Of a stretch of 64,000 nucleotides of DNA, positions 53,997-62,842 are shown piece by piece. Location: assembly GCA_934096585.1 (NCBI GenBank), contig CAKOMG010000006.1:62001-126000 (forward strand), given 5' to 3'. The notes below the pieces were generated by a model. It had not been told where the DNA came from, made no database searches, and saw only the letters and a list, made by a program, of their open reading frames with translations. Each line of letters starts with the position of its first letter. Position 1 is the first letter of the stretch. The translations under genes were made by a program, and so were the position numbers. Source of the DNA: an uncultured Bacilli bacterium (GTDB taxonomy: Bacteria > Bacillota_I > Bacilli_A > ML615J-28 > CAG-698).

Positions 53997-55256
53997 ATGG
54001 AGGAAAGGATTGTTCCTAGTATATTTATGAAAAATGTAGAAAATAAAAAAGATTTTTCAATTGGCTCTATAAACAAGGTTATTGGAAAACTAAATAAAAC
54101 AAGTTTATTATTGATTGTAGTTGTTTATATAGTTGTTTTATCGTTAATATTAAGTTTGGTAGGTAATAATATATCATATATACATGAGCCTTCATATGAT
54201 CATGTATTCTATAATGAAGAAATTACTCCACAAATCACAATTGTTGGGAGAAGAACTTTAAATGATGATGATTCAATTAGATTAAGATATAATGTTAATG
54301 CATATATAACATCTAGATATGTAGACGGAACTGCTCCTAAGTTAGATATTCAAAATTTTAGAATGTTTGCTATTACAACAAAAGAATTAACAAATAATAA
54401 TAAATTAAGTAATTATTATTTTACTGAACAATCAGGATATACAACACCAGTAACGCACACGTATACAATTGATAATTCAAGTGTAGATCAACATCCTTCT
54501 TCTATGTATGTTAGATTAGCATATAAAAAGGATGGAGTAGAAAAAATATCTACTTTTAAAGAACCAATAATGCTTCAACCAACAGAATCAGATAAAAGCA
54601 TAATGAAACAATGGTATGAAGCAAATAAAGAATCAACGTATATTGATGAAAACGGAATTGAACAAATTGAAAAAGCAAAATCTGCCGTTAATATATATGG
54701 CTCAAATGACCAAATAAATTCAATGGGTACATTCGAAGTAGCAGTAAGTAAAAAAGCTGACAGTGAAACAAATGATAATAAAGTAAGTATAAGAATAAAA
54801 ATTAAAAATCAATCGTCTAAAAAATTTCATATAGATGTTCAAACATGGATTGTTACAGAGAAAGATGAATATTTACCATTAATTGGTGGATATAATTATA
54901 CAAGTCAGGTTTCAATGTTTACAAGTGATACAGAAGTTCCTGGAAAAATAAAAGTAAAATATATAGCAATGAAATTGTTATATCGTGATGAAAATAATAA
55001 AGTAGAAAATGCTTCTTATTTATATCAAGACTATACTAAGATTAAAGAAACTTTATCTACAAATCCAGATACTCCAGATAATAACATAATTAAACCAAAT
55101 AATAATGAAACAATAATTATTTTATCTATTGTTCTTGGTACAATTATAATAGTTGTAGGAGTAATAATTGTTATTTCAGTAATTGAAAAGAAAAAGAAAA
55201 AAGCAGTAGAAACTGAAGAAACACAAAAAAATCTTGACACTAATAAGAAAATATAG
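53997..55256 (+). CDS. Membrane-anchored extracellular protein of unknown function
   Basis: The 419-residue reading frame has two membrane segments, about 35-57 and 372-396, with a predicted beta-rich, Asn/Thr-rich outer domain between them and a short lysine-rich cytosolic tail. The start is uncertain: GGAGGAAAGG lies inside codons 1-4, suggesting a start further downstream, perhaps the ATG at 54027 although the spacing is long. It shares its topology, but no clear sequence identity, with the protein at 62843. The rpmH promoter begins inside its last codons. Function unknown. Confidence 0.65.
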   Translation: MEERIVPSIFMKNVENKKDFSIGSINKVIGKLNKTSLLLIVVVYIVVLSLILSLVGNNISYIHEPSYDHVFYNEEITPQITIVGRRTLNDDDSIRLRYNVNAYITSRYVDGTAPKLDIQNFRMFAITTKELTNNNKLSNYYFTEQSGYTTPVTHTYTIDNSSVDQHPSSMYVRLAYKKDGVEKISTFKEPIMLQPTESDKSIMKQWYEANKESTYIDENGIEQIEKAKSAVNIYGSNDQINSMGTFEVAVSKKADSETNDNKVSIRIKIKNQSSKKFHIDVQTWIVTEKDEYLPLIGGYNYTSQVSMFTSDTEVPGKIKVKYIAMKLLYRDENNKVENASYLYQDYTKIKETLSTNPDTPDNNIIKPNNNETIIILSIVLGTIIIVVGVIIVISVIEKKKKKAVETEETQKNLDTNKKI

Positions 55257-55262
55257 TATAAT
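55234..55262 (+). promoter_or_regulatory. Consensus promoter of rpmH
   Basis: TTGACA (55234-55239), exactly 17 bases, TATAAT (55257-55262). The -35 and spacer lie in the last codons of the upstream gene. Confidence 0.85.
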
Positions 55263-55295
55263 AACAAAGCATAGTTTAGTATAGGAGGTATATTC

Positions 55296-55439
55296 ATGAA
55301 AGGATGTTATAGAACATATCAACCTAGTAAGTTGAAAAGAAGTAAGACTCACGGTTTTCGTGCTCGTATGTCTTCATCAAACGGAAGAAATGTTTTAGCT
55401 CGTAGACGTGCTAAAGGAAGAAAAAAATTAAGTGCATAA
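55296..55439 (+). CDS. rpmH: Ribosomal protein L34 (bL34)
   Basis: A 47-residue protein reading MKGCYRTYQPSKLKRSKTHG then FRARMSSSNGRNVLARRRAKGRKKLSA, a typical L34 except that the usual MKRTYQPS start has a three-residue insertion with a Cys. AGGAGGT precedes the ATG. It is the first gene of rpmH-rnpA-yidC-jag, close to oriC as in most bacteria. Confidence 0.95.
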   Translation: MKGCYRTYQPSKLKRSKTHGFRARMSSSNGRNVLARRRAKGRKKLSA

Positions 55440-55447
55440 AGAAACTA

Positions 55448-55490
55448 GGACCACTCGTATGTCAATAAATCATACTAGTGGTCTTTTTTT
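55448..55490 (+). terminator. Terminator/attenuator between rpmH and rnpA
   Basis: GACCACT-GTATG paired with CATAC-AGTGGTC (one bulge), then seven T. It lies before rnpA, so part of the rpmH transcripts must read through, which gives L34 in excess over RnpA. Confidence 0.8.
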
Positions 55491-55498
55491 ATAAATAT

Positions 55499-55840
55499 AT
55501 GAATAAAAAATATATATTAAAGAAAAATTATGAAATAGAAAAACTTGTTAAAAAAAGAAATAGCGTTGGAGATCAATACTATGCTATATATTATAATGAA
55601 ACTATAAATAAAATGCCAAAAATAGCTATTTCAATATCTAAACACATTGGAAATGCAGTTGTAAGAAATTATGAAAAGAGAGTTCATAGAGAAATTATAA
55701 GAGCAATGATGTGTGATTTAGAACATTTAGAGATTCTTTTTGTTATAAAACAAAAAAGTTTAATGCTAAGTACTCAAGAAAAAAACGAAAAAATCAAAAG
55801 ATTAGTAGAAATTATTAATAAAAAAAGGAGAATAAAATGA
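55499..55840 (+). CDS. rnpA: Ribonuclease P protein component
   Basis: Protein subunit of RNase P, which matures tRNA 5' ends. The RNR region reads IGNAVVRNYEKRVHREIIR, keeping the central residues, in 113 residues. The ATG at 55499 follows the terminator T-run by only eight bases and has no recognisable ribosome-binding site; a GTG 21 bases upstream would start within the terminator stem. Confidence 0.9.
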   Translation: MNKKYILKKNYEIEKLVKKRNSVGDQYYAIYYNETINKMPKIAISISKHIGNAVVRNYEKRVHREIIRAMMCDLEHLEILFVIKQKSLMLSTQEKNEKIKRLVEIINKKRRIK

Positions 55841-56805
55841 AAAAAAAGAAAATTATACCACTAATAGTGTTATTAGTTTTTGTTGTTTTCTTAACAGGAT
55901 GTAGTAAAGAAGAAAGCTATACTAAACCAATTGAAGGATTTACAGAATTTTGGGATATATTTGTTTACCCAATGGCTGGTATTATGTGGGTAATAGGTAA
56001 AACAATAGGATTTCATAATTATCCAGTAACAATTATTATAGCTACAATTATTGTTAGATCAATTGCATGGCCAGTATATGCTAAAACTAACGATATGACA
56101 TTAAAAATGAATATTATGCAACCAGAATTAGAAAAAATACAAGCAAAATATCAAGGTAAAGAAGATCAAGAATCAAAGCAAAGAATGTCAATGGAAACAA
56201 TGCAATTATATAAGAAGTATGGTGTAGGTTTAGGTGGATGTTTAATGCCTTTAATTCAAATGCCTATATTCATTGGATTTTATAGAACTATAGCAAGAAT
56301 GCCAGGAAGCATTACGGCAGGAAATTGGATAGGAAAAGTATTTACTTCTACTTCTTTGTTCGGTGTTGATATGATGTTAAAACAAAATCAAGCAGTTGGT
56401 TTTGAAGATGGAATAGAAAAAATTATTACAGTAGAAGGATGGACAACACAAAAAATAGGTGTAATTGTTCTTGCGGTATTAGTTGGTATTACACAAGTTA
56501 TAAGTATTATTTTAAGTAATATGCGTCAAAAGAAACAACAAGAAAAACAAAATTCAAATATACCAGAATATCGTAGACCTCAACAATCTGATCAACAAAA
56601 AACTACGCAAACTACAATGAAAATAATGTTATATTTTATGGCAGTGATGATGGTTGTATTTGTATGGAATAGTGCAGCCGGATTAGGTCTTTATTGGGTT
56701 GTAGGTAATATTTATTCTACAGTTCAAACTTGGCTTGGCCAAAAAAATTCAGAAAAAAGAATGGAAAAATTAAAAGCGATGCATGAAAAGAAAGGAAGAA
56801 TATAA
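55837..56805 (+). CDS. yidC: Membrane protein insertase YidC
   Basis: A lipoprotein signal (FLTGC, Cys22) and five hydrophobic segments, with the conserved groove Arg in TIIVRSIAWPVYAKT near residue 72, match Gram-positive YidC1/SpoIIIJ. 322 residues includes a long Gln/Lys-rich loop before the last helix. It overlaps the rnpA stop by four bases, with AAGGAG inside the rnpA end. Confidence 0.94.
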   Translation: MKKKKIIPLIVLLVFVVFLTGCSKEESYTKPIEGFTEFWDIFVYPMAGIMWVIGKTIGFHNYPVTIIIATIIVRSIAWPVYAKTNDMTLKMNIMQPELEKIQAKYQGKEDQESKQRMSMETMQLYKKYGVGLGGCLMPLIQMPIFIGFYRTIARMPGSITAGNWIGKVFTSTSLFGVDMMLKQNQAVGFEDGIEKIITVEGWTTQKIGVIVLAVLVGITQVISIILSNMRQKKQQEKQNSNIPEYRRPQQSDQQKTTQTTMKIMLYFMAVMMVVFVWNSAAGLGLYWVVGNIYSTVQTWLGQKNSEKRMEKLKAMHEKKGRI

Positions 56806-56808
56806 TAT

Positions 56809-57417
56809 ATGAAAACAAAAGTATATAAAGGTATTCCAGAAGATGAAGCTTTACAATTGGCTTCAAAAGAATTTGGGATTTCTGAAGATGATTTAGTAGT
56901 GAAAGTAGAAAATGATGAAGTTGAAGTAACTGTAGGAATTGATGGAATTGAAAAAGGAAAGCAATATTTGCAAGCTATTTTAAGAAATAATAACATTGAT
57001 GGAATGATTGAAAAAAGAGTAAGAGATAATATTGTTGAATTTAATATTGAGGCTGGTTCATTCAATGGTGTATTAATAGGTAAAAATTCAAAGCATTTAA
57101 TAGCGTTACAAATATTAGTTAGTGCCATCATTAATAACTATTATGATTTTGATGAACAAATGATAGTAAAAATTGATGCAGGAGGATATAGAAGACGCCG
57201 TGAAAGTAATTTAGAAAGATTAGCAGTAGAATACGGAAAACAAGTTGTAAAAACAAAAGAAGTTATAACTTTAGATGGTTTGAATGCTTATGAAAGAAAA
57301 ATTATTCATGATAGACTTTCGACTTGGAAAGATTTAAAAACACATTCTGAAGGTGAAGAACCAAATAGATTTTTATATATTGAATATGTTGGTAAAAAAG
57401 CAAAAAAAGAGGACTGA
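56809..57417 (+). CDS. jag: RNA-binding protein Jag/KhpB
   Basis: Jag_N (1-50), a KH domain (about 60-125, with the IGKNSKHLIALQ loop) and an R3H domain (about 140-200, ERKIIHDRL and SEGEEPNRFLYI). KhpB binds RNA and affects cell division and elongation in streptococci. It follows yidC by three bases. TGA stop. Confidence 0.92.
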   Translation: MKTKVYKGIPEDEALQLASKEFGISEDDLVVKVENDEVEVTVGIDGIEKGKQYLQAILRNNNIDGMIEKRVRDNIVEFNIEAGSFNGVLIGKNSKHLIALQILVSAIINNYYDFDEQMIVKIDAGGYRRRRESNLERLAVEYGKQVVKTKEVITLDGLNAYERKIIHDRLSTWKDLKTHSEGEEPNRFLYIEYVGKKAKKED

Positions 57418-57437
57418 TTTAAATCAGTCCTTTTTTT
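57402..57437. terminator. Bidirectional terminator between jag and fic
   Basis: The perfect palindrome GGACTGATTTAAATCAGTCC (57411-57430) with A-run before and T-run after; it contains the jag stop. Confidence 0.8.
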
Positions 57438-58131
57438 AATAATATTTTTTTAAAGAAATTAATTCTTGTTCTTCTAAGAAAACAACGAAATCATTCATAT
57501 TTTTTTCGACTTTAAATTTTTCCAATGCTGAATGATATTTTGCTCTATCTACACTAGTGATAATAACAGGAGCATATCCATATTTCATTAAATTATAGTT
57601 TAAAACAAGGCGAGCTAGTCTTCCATTACCATCTAAGAAAGGATGAATTTTTGCTAATTGAAGATGGCAATAAGATATATATTCAAGAACATTATCTTTA
57701 GGACCTTCTTCAACAAAGTGAAAATATTTATCCATTCTGTCATATACTTTTAGATAACTAGGTGGTGTATGATTAGATCCTTTTACAGATATATCAACGT
57801 TTCTATATAAACCACCAGGTACATTTGAACCTTCCATAAGTACTTGGTGTAAATCTTTTAAAGCGTCTTCAGTCATATTTTTACCTTCTTTAACCATTTC
57901 AACAACTTTTAAAAAGGCATTTTTTTGATTTGTAATTTTTCTTACTTTTTCAGAACCGATTCCTAAGTATTGACCATTTAATACTTGTTTAACTTCTTCA
58001 ACTTTTAAATCATTATCATCAAAAGAAAGAGCGCTGTGAACTAAGTGTAATAAAAATTCTTCAGAAATTTCAAGTAAACTTCCTTTTGCTTTAGCTTCAG
58101 CCAAAACAGATTGTAGATTGTTATTCGCCAT
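57436..58131 (-). CDS. Fic-domain protein (AMPylase/nucleotidyl transferase family)
   Basis: Fic proteins transfer AMP or other nucleotide groups to target proteins. The active motif HPFLDGNGRLAR near residue 163 is canonical. The N-terminal helix where class II Fic proteins carry the inhibitory (S/T)xxxE(G/N) motif reads SALSFDDN, with Asp in place of Glu. No antitoxin gene is adjacent. It is the only minus-strand gene on the right arm, between jag and the gene at 58297. AGGAGG precedes the ATG. Confidence 0.85.
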   Translation of the reverse strand: MANNNLQSVLAEAKAKGSLLEISEEFLLHLVHSALSFDDNDLKVEEVKQVLNGQYLGIGSEKVRKITNQKNAFLKVVEMVKEGKNMTEDALKDLHQVLMEGSNVPGGLYRNVDISVKGSNHTPPSYLKVYDRMDKYFHFVEEGPKDNVLEYISYCHLQLAKIHPFLDGNGRLARLVLNYNLMKYGYAPVIITSVDRAKYHSALEKFKVEKNMNDFVVFLEEQELISLKKYY

Positions 58132-58244
58132 ATTTTTGTCCTCCTACTTTCTATCTATCTACTATTATTATATCATATTATTTAAAAAAAACAACTAAAA
58201 TATAAAAAATAAAAAACAAATTAAGTTTAAATTAAATATGTATA

Positions 58245-58273
58245 TTGAAAAAAAATGTAAAATAAATTATAAT
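58245..58273 (+). promoter_or_regulatory. Promoter of the 58297-61382 operon
   Basis: TTGAAA (58245-58250), 17 bases, TATAAT (58268-58273), 23 bases before the ATG. Confidence 0.7.
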
Positions 58274-58296
58274 AAAAGAATAGTGGGGACTTTTTT

Positions 58297-59049
58297 ATGA
58301 GAGCTTTTAAAAAAATAATTAGTTTATTAATAATTCTTTTATTATTTGTATTCATTTTTATTGTTGATAGTGTAATTGAAAGTAATCAAATTAAAGAAAA
58401 AGTACACGAGTTTAAAGAAAGAGGTGAATTGGTATATGAATATAATAACAAGCACTTCTATAAAGTTCTTAAAGCATATGAATATGAAGACACTTCTTCC
58501 CCTATTTTAAGAGAATACTCAGAATCAAAAGTTGGAACAACAGGGGATATTTATATATCTAATCGTGATCCGATAGATTTCTTTTTAACAGAACATATAT
58601 CTAAATATATATATATTGGACATTCAGGAATGGTATATGATGAAAATGCGGAAAACACTGTTGAAGTATCCGGAAATATAAGTTATGAAGATAATGTTGT
58701 CAAAACTTGGAAAAATAGTTGGTTATATGGAGAATCACCTAATTATATTTTTTTAAGAGTAAAAGGAATGAATGATGAAAAGAAAACTCATTTTAAAGAA
58801 GAATGTGACAAATTAATGGGACAATCTTTTAACTATAATTTTATATGCAAAATAAATAATAAGCATTATTGTTCAGAATTAGTTAGTTATGTATATGAAA
58901 AATTAGGCTACAACCTAAATGAGGATTATTATGCAACAACAGGTGCCGATTATATTGTGGATGATGACACATATATTATTTTTTATCAAGAACAATTTAT
59001 AAAAGAAAATAAAGTACATTATAATATATATTATTTAGCAGGTGAATAA
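58297..59049 (+). CDS. Membrane-anchored permuted NlpC/P60 (YiiX/YebB-like) protein
   Basis: One N-terminal membrane segment (about 7-27) anchors an outer domain with the permuted papain-like order: GDIYIS, then the catalytic His context YIGHSGMVYDE near residue 108, then the Cys context HYCSELVSYVYEKLGYN near 192. Permuted NlpC/P60 proteins are thought to cut amide or ester bonds of cell-wall peptides or lipids. It lies two bases upstream of the ABC transporter gene, so they probably act together. GGGGA precedes the ATG. Confidence 0.75.
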   Translation: MRAFKKIISLLIILLLFVFIFIVDSVIESNQIKEKVHEFKERGELVYEYNNKHFYKVLKAYEYEDTSSPILREYSESKVGTTGDIYISNRDPIDFFLTEHISKYIYIGHSGMVYDENAENTVEVSGNISYEDNVVKTWKNSWLYGESPNYIFLRVKGMNDEKKTHFKEECDKLMGQSFNYNFICKINNKHYCSELVSYVYEKLGYNLNEDYYATTGADYIVDDDTYIIFYQEQFIKENKVHYNIYYLAGE

Positions 59050-59051
59050 GT

Positions 59052-61382
59052 ATGATAACAATAAAAAATTTAAAAAAAGAATATAAAACAGCAACAATGA
59101 GTGTTAATGCATTAAATGGAGTAGATTTAGATATATCAAATAATGGTTTGGTATCTATATTAGGCCCGTCAGGTTGTGGAAAAACCACTTTATTAAATAT
59201 TATAGGCGGTTTGGATTCTAATTTTGAAGGTGAAGTAATTATAAATGAAAAAAATATAAAAAAAATGAATTCTCATGAAAGAGATATATATAGAAACCAA
59301 GAAATTGGTTTTGTTTTTCAAGAATATAATTTGATTTCAACACTAAATATATATAGCAATATTGAATTAGCATTAGCTTTATCAAAAGCTAGTACTAGAG
59401 AAAAAAAGAAAAAGATATATGAATTAGCTCAAAAATTAGGTATTGAAAAGCTATTAAAAAAGTATCCAAATGAATTGAGTGGCGGACAAAAGCAAAGAGC
59501 AGTAATTGCTCGCGCTTTAATAAACAACCCCAAAATATTATTAGCAGATGAGCCTACAGGGGCACTTGACAGCAAAACTTCAATTCAAATACTGTCTATT
59601 TTAAAAGAAATATCTAAAAGTAAATTAGTTATTATGGTTACACATAATAAAGAATTAGCATTAAAATATAGTGATCGAATTGTTAATTTGCAAGATGGAC
59701 AAATAATAAATGATGAAATTAGATATCTAAATGAGGATATTATTCAAGAATTTACTATAAAAAAATCACATAATCCTTTTAAGAATTTATTTAAAATGAG
59801 CTTAAATAACTTATTAAAAAAATGGCTTAGAACATTATTGATAATTATTGCTTGTAGTATTGGAATTATAGCGTTGTGTATTGTTGTTACAGTAGCAAAC
59901 GGTATGTCATTATATATCAGTGATGTACAAAAAAAGGCTTTAAAAACATATCCCATTACGATAAATAGTAATATTGTTAATGAAGAAATCAGTAATAATC
60001 AAGATAATTATAAAGAATATCCAAAGGAAGAAAAAATATATATTACAGATGATCCACAAGTACAAAGAGAGCATGTAAATACATTTACCAATGAGTTTAT
60101 GACCTATATAAAAGACATGGATACTAATATATATAGCGCAATGTCTTATTCTGGATGGTTAAAGATGAATATATTAGCTAAAAACGAAAATTCTTATAAC
60201 TGGATTAGTGGATACTTCTATATGAAGGAATTGTGTTATAATAATACATATATTAATGAGGAATATGACACATTAAGCGGAAAAATACCATCAAATAAAG
60301 ATGAAATAGCTTTAGTTATTGATAAAAAGAATTGTGTGAGTAGAGATATGTTAACATACATTGGTCTTAAATATGACGATAAAAAAGAATTAAACTTTAA
60401 TGAATTAATTGGAAAAGAATATAAAGTTATTGATAATAATTTATACTATGTGAAAGATAATAATAAATATATAACATTTAGTAAAAAAGGAATCCCGGTT
60501 GAAGATATATATGAATCTTCAAATATTTCGCTAAAAATTGTTGGAATATTAAGACAAAAAGAAAATGCACAAACAAAACTATATGGTACAACTTTATTAT
60601 ATACTCCACAATTAACAGAATATATGTTAAAAGTGAATGGCGATTCTGATATAGTTAAAGAGCAGATAAATAATCCTACTATTAATGTTTTAACAGGAAA
60701 AGAATATAAAGAAATTAGCACATCAAGTCAAGTTCAAACTATTGAATATCAATACGAAAATATGTTAATAAAATTAGGATATCATTATACAGTAACTCGA
60801 ATATTAATATATACATTTAAGTTTGAAAATTTTGAAATAATACATCAATATATAGAAAAATATAATAAAGATAAAATAGATATTTCGCAAATAAAATATA
60901 AAGATTATTTACAAAATTTGACTGCTGAATTTGATTTGTTTATGGATATATTAACGAAAACGTTACTGATGTTCGCTTTAGTTTCTTTAGTTGTTGCGGG
61001 TATAATGATTGTAATAATAACCTATGTTTCTGTGTTAGAACAAATTAAGGAAATTGGCATATTAAGAAGTATAGGTATAAGTAAAGTAAATGTTGCATGT
61101 TTGTTCATATATGAGAACGTCATAATTGGTTTTATCAGCGGGGTCATAGGAGTAGTTACAGGTTCGTTATTAATTAAACCGATACTAAATGAAATAGTAA
61201 CAATCATAAAAAATAATAATGTAACTCATTTCACAGTAGAAAGTTTACAAATGAATGGGTTTAATTTAGAATATATGATTTTAATAGTGCTAGCAAGTGT
61301 TTTGTTGACGGTTGTGTCTGGGTTGATTCCGTCAATTATAGCTGCTAAACAAGATCCAATTAAATCATTAAATAGGGTGTGA
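59052..61382 (+). CDS. ABC transporter, ATPase fused to FtsX-like permease (MacB type)
   Basis: The N-terminal ATPase (1-230) has GPSGCGKTT, Q-loop FQEYN, LSGGQKQR and LLADEPTGALD; one membrane segment follows at about 265-290, a large outer domain spans about 295-630, and three membrane segments close the protein, matching an FtsX domain (YVSVLEQIKEIGILRSIGIS). Such proteins move peptides or lipoproteins, or transmit force to wall enzymes. The fused permuted-NlpC/P60 neighbour suggests control of a wall hydrolase, similar in principle to FtsEX; this is inference. Confidence 0.85.
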   Translation: MITIKNLKKEYKTATMSVNALNGVDLDISNNGLVSILGPSGCGKTTLLNIIGGLDSNFEGEVIINEKNIKKMNSHERDIYRNQEIGFVFQEYNLISTLNIYSNIELALALSKASTREKKKKIYELAQKLGIEKLLKKYPNELSGGQKQRAVIARALINNPKILLADEPTGALDSKTSIQILSILKEISKSKLVIMVTHNKELALKYSDRIVNLQDGQIINDEIRYLNEDIIQEFTIKKSHNPFKNLFKMSLNNLLKKWLRTLLIIIACSIGIIALCIVVTVANGMSLYISDVQKKALKTYPITINSNIVNEEISNNQDNYKEYPKEEKIYITDDPQVQREHVNTFTNEFMTYIKDMDTNIYSAMSYSGWLKMNILAKNENSYNWISGYFYMKELCYNNTYINEEYDTLSGKIPSNKDEIALVIDKKNCVSRDMLTYIGLKYDDKKELNFNELIGKEYKVIDNNLYYVKDNNKYITFSKKGIPVEDIYESSNISLKIVGILRQKENAQTKLYGTTLLYTPQLTEYMLKVNGDSDIVKEQINNPTINVLTGKEYKEISTSSQVQTIEYQYENMLIKLGYHYTVTRILIYTFKFENFEIIHQYIEKYNKDKIDISQIKYKDYLQNLTAEFDLFMDILTKTLLMFALVSLVVAGIMIVIITYVSVLEQIKEIGILRSIGISKVNVACLFIYENVIIGFISGVIGVVTGSLLIKPILNEIVTIIKNNNVTHFTVESLQMNGFNLEYMILIVLASVLLTVVSGLIPSIIAAKQDPIKSLNRV

Positions 61383-61385
61383 AAA

Positions 61386-62747
61386 ATGAATAAATTACAA
61401 AATGATACAATTGCAGCAATCGCAACTGCATTAAGTAATAGCGCGATATCAATAATAAAAGTCAGTGGAGATGAAGCTATCGAAATTGTTAATAGCATAT
61501 TTAAAGGAAAAGATTTAAGTAAAGTTAAAAGTCATACAATACATTATGGCTATATAATTGACAATGAACAAGTAATTGATGAAGTTTTAGTAAGTGTATT
61601 TAAAGCTCCTAAAACCTTTACTACAGAGGACGTTGTAGAGATAAATTGCCATGGAGGAATATTTGTCACTAATAAAATATTAGAAATAATATTAGTAAAA
61701 GGGGCAAGATTAGCTGAACCAGGAGAATTTACTAAAAGAGCTTTTTTGGGAGGCCGTATTGATCTAACACAAGCCGAAGCAGTAATAGATGTAATAGAAT
61801 CTAATACTAATAATAGTTTAAAAATGGCATCGCTTGGATTATTGGGTGAAACAAAAAAGATAATTAAAAAATTTAGAGATGCAGTATTGGAATGTTTATT
61901 AAAAGTTGAAGTTAATATTGATTATCCGGAATATGAGGATGAGGAGCAAATAACGGTTGATGTTTTATTACCAACGTTGAAACAATTAGATTTGGAAATT
62001 GATGAAGTATTAGAAAAATCAGAAGTTTCTAAAATTTTAAAATATGGAATTAAAACCGCTATTATTGGAAAACCTAATGTTGGTAAATCGAGTTTATTAA
62101 ATGCATTGATTCGAGAAGATAAAGCAATTGTTTCGAATATTGCAGGTACAACTAGAGATATTGTTGAAGGAGATATTAATATAGGCGGTATAGTGCTACA
62201 TCTAATTGATACAGCAGGCGTTCATGAAACTATTGACTTCGTTGAGAAAATAGGCGTGGAAAAATCAAAAAACATTATAAAAAATGCTGATTTGATTATT
62301 CTTGTATTTGATAACAATAGTCTTATTGACGATGATGATGAAGAATTATTGAGATTAACAGCAAATAAAAAAAGAATAATCGTAGTAAATAAAAAAGATT
62401 TAGAAAGAAAAATTGATATAACTAAATTTGATAAACCTATTTTTGTATCTAGTTTTGATTTAGATGATATTCACATGATAGAACAGAAGATTAAAGATAT
62501 CTGTAATGTTTCTGATTTAACAAATATAGATTCAACATACATTGGTAATGCTAGACAAGTTGCAAAATTAAAAATTGCAAAAAAACAATTAAATGAAGCA
62601 ATAGATTCTTTAAATAATGGAATGCCTATTGATATAGCTAGTGTAGATATAAATAATTGCTGGATAACTTTAGGGGAAATTTTAGGAGAGGTTACTAGTG
62701 AAGAATTAATTGATGAATTATTTTCACGTTTTTGCTTGGGAAAATGA
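61386..62747 (+). CDS. mnmE: tRNA modification GTPase MnmE
   Basis: The N-terminal folate-binding domain (DTIAAIATAL...EINCHGG), G-domain motifs GKPNVGKSS, TTRD, DTAG and NKKD, and the C-terminal FSRFCLGK (usual CIGK) with the catalytic Cys are present in 453 residues. It partners MnmG, encoded far away on the left arm. The FtsX-type ABC gene ends three bases upstream. Stop TGA. Confidence 0.95.
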   Translation: MNKLQNDTIAAIATALSNSAISIIKVSGDEAIEIVNSIFKGKDLSKVKSHTIHYGYIIDNEQVIDEVLVSVFKAPKTFTTEDVVEINCHGGIFVTNKILEIILVKGARLAEPGEFTKRAFLGGRIDLTQAEAVIDVIESNTNNSLKMASLGLLGETKKIIKKFRDAVLECLLKVEVNIDYPEYEDEEQITVDVLLPTLKQLDLEIDEVLEKSEVSKILKYGIKTAIIGKPNVGKSSLLNALIREDKAIVSNIAGTTRDIVEGDINIGGIVLHLIDTAGVHETIDFVEKIGVEKSKNIIKNADLIILVFDNNSLIDDDDEELLRLTANKKRIIVVNKKDLERKIDITKFDKPIFVSSFDLDDIHMIEQKIKDICNVSDLTNIDSTYIGNARQVAKLKIAKKQLNEAIDSLNNGMPIDIASVDINNCWITLGEILGEVTSEELIDELFSRFCLGK

Positions 62748-62789
62748 TGAAAAAATATTAAAAATTGATTAAAATTAAAAAGAAAGTAT

Positions 62790-62818
62790 TTGTAAAAAGG
62801 AAAATGTTGTGGTATAAT
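62790..62818 (+). promoter_or_regulatory. Promoter of the gene at 62843
   Basis: TTGTAA (62790-62795), 17 bases, TATAAT (62813-62818) with TGG before the -10. Confidence 0.7.
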
Positions 62819-62842
62819 AATAAATATACGTAGGAGGGCCTC

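Noticed and set aside
55031..55297. Minus-strand ORF of 88 codons
   Set aside because: It lies opposite the C-terminal membrane segment of the 53997 gene and over the rpmH promoter; hydrophobic composition reflects the complement of a membrane helix.
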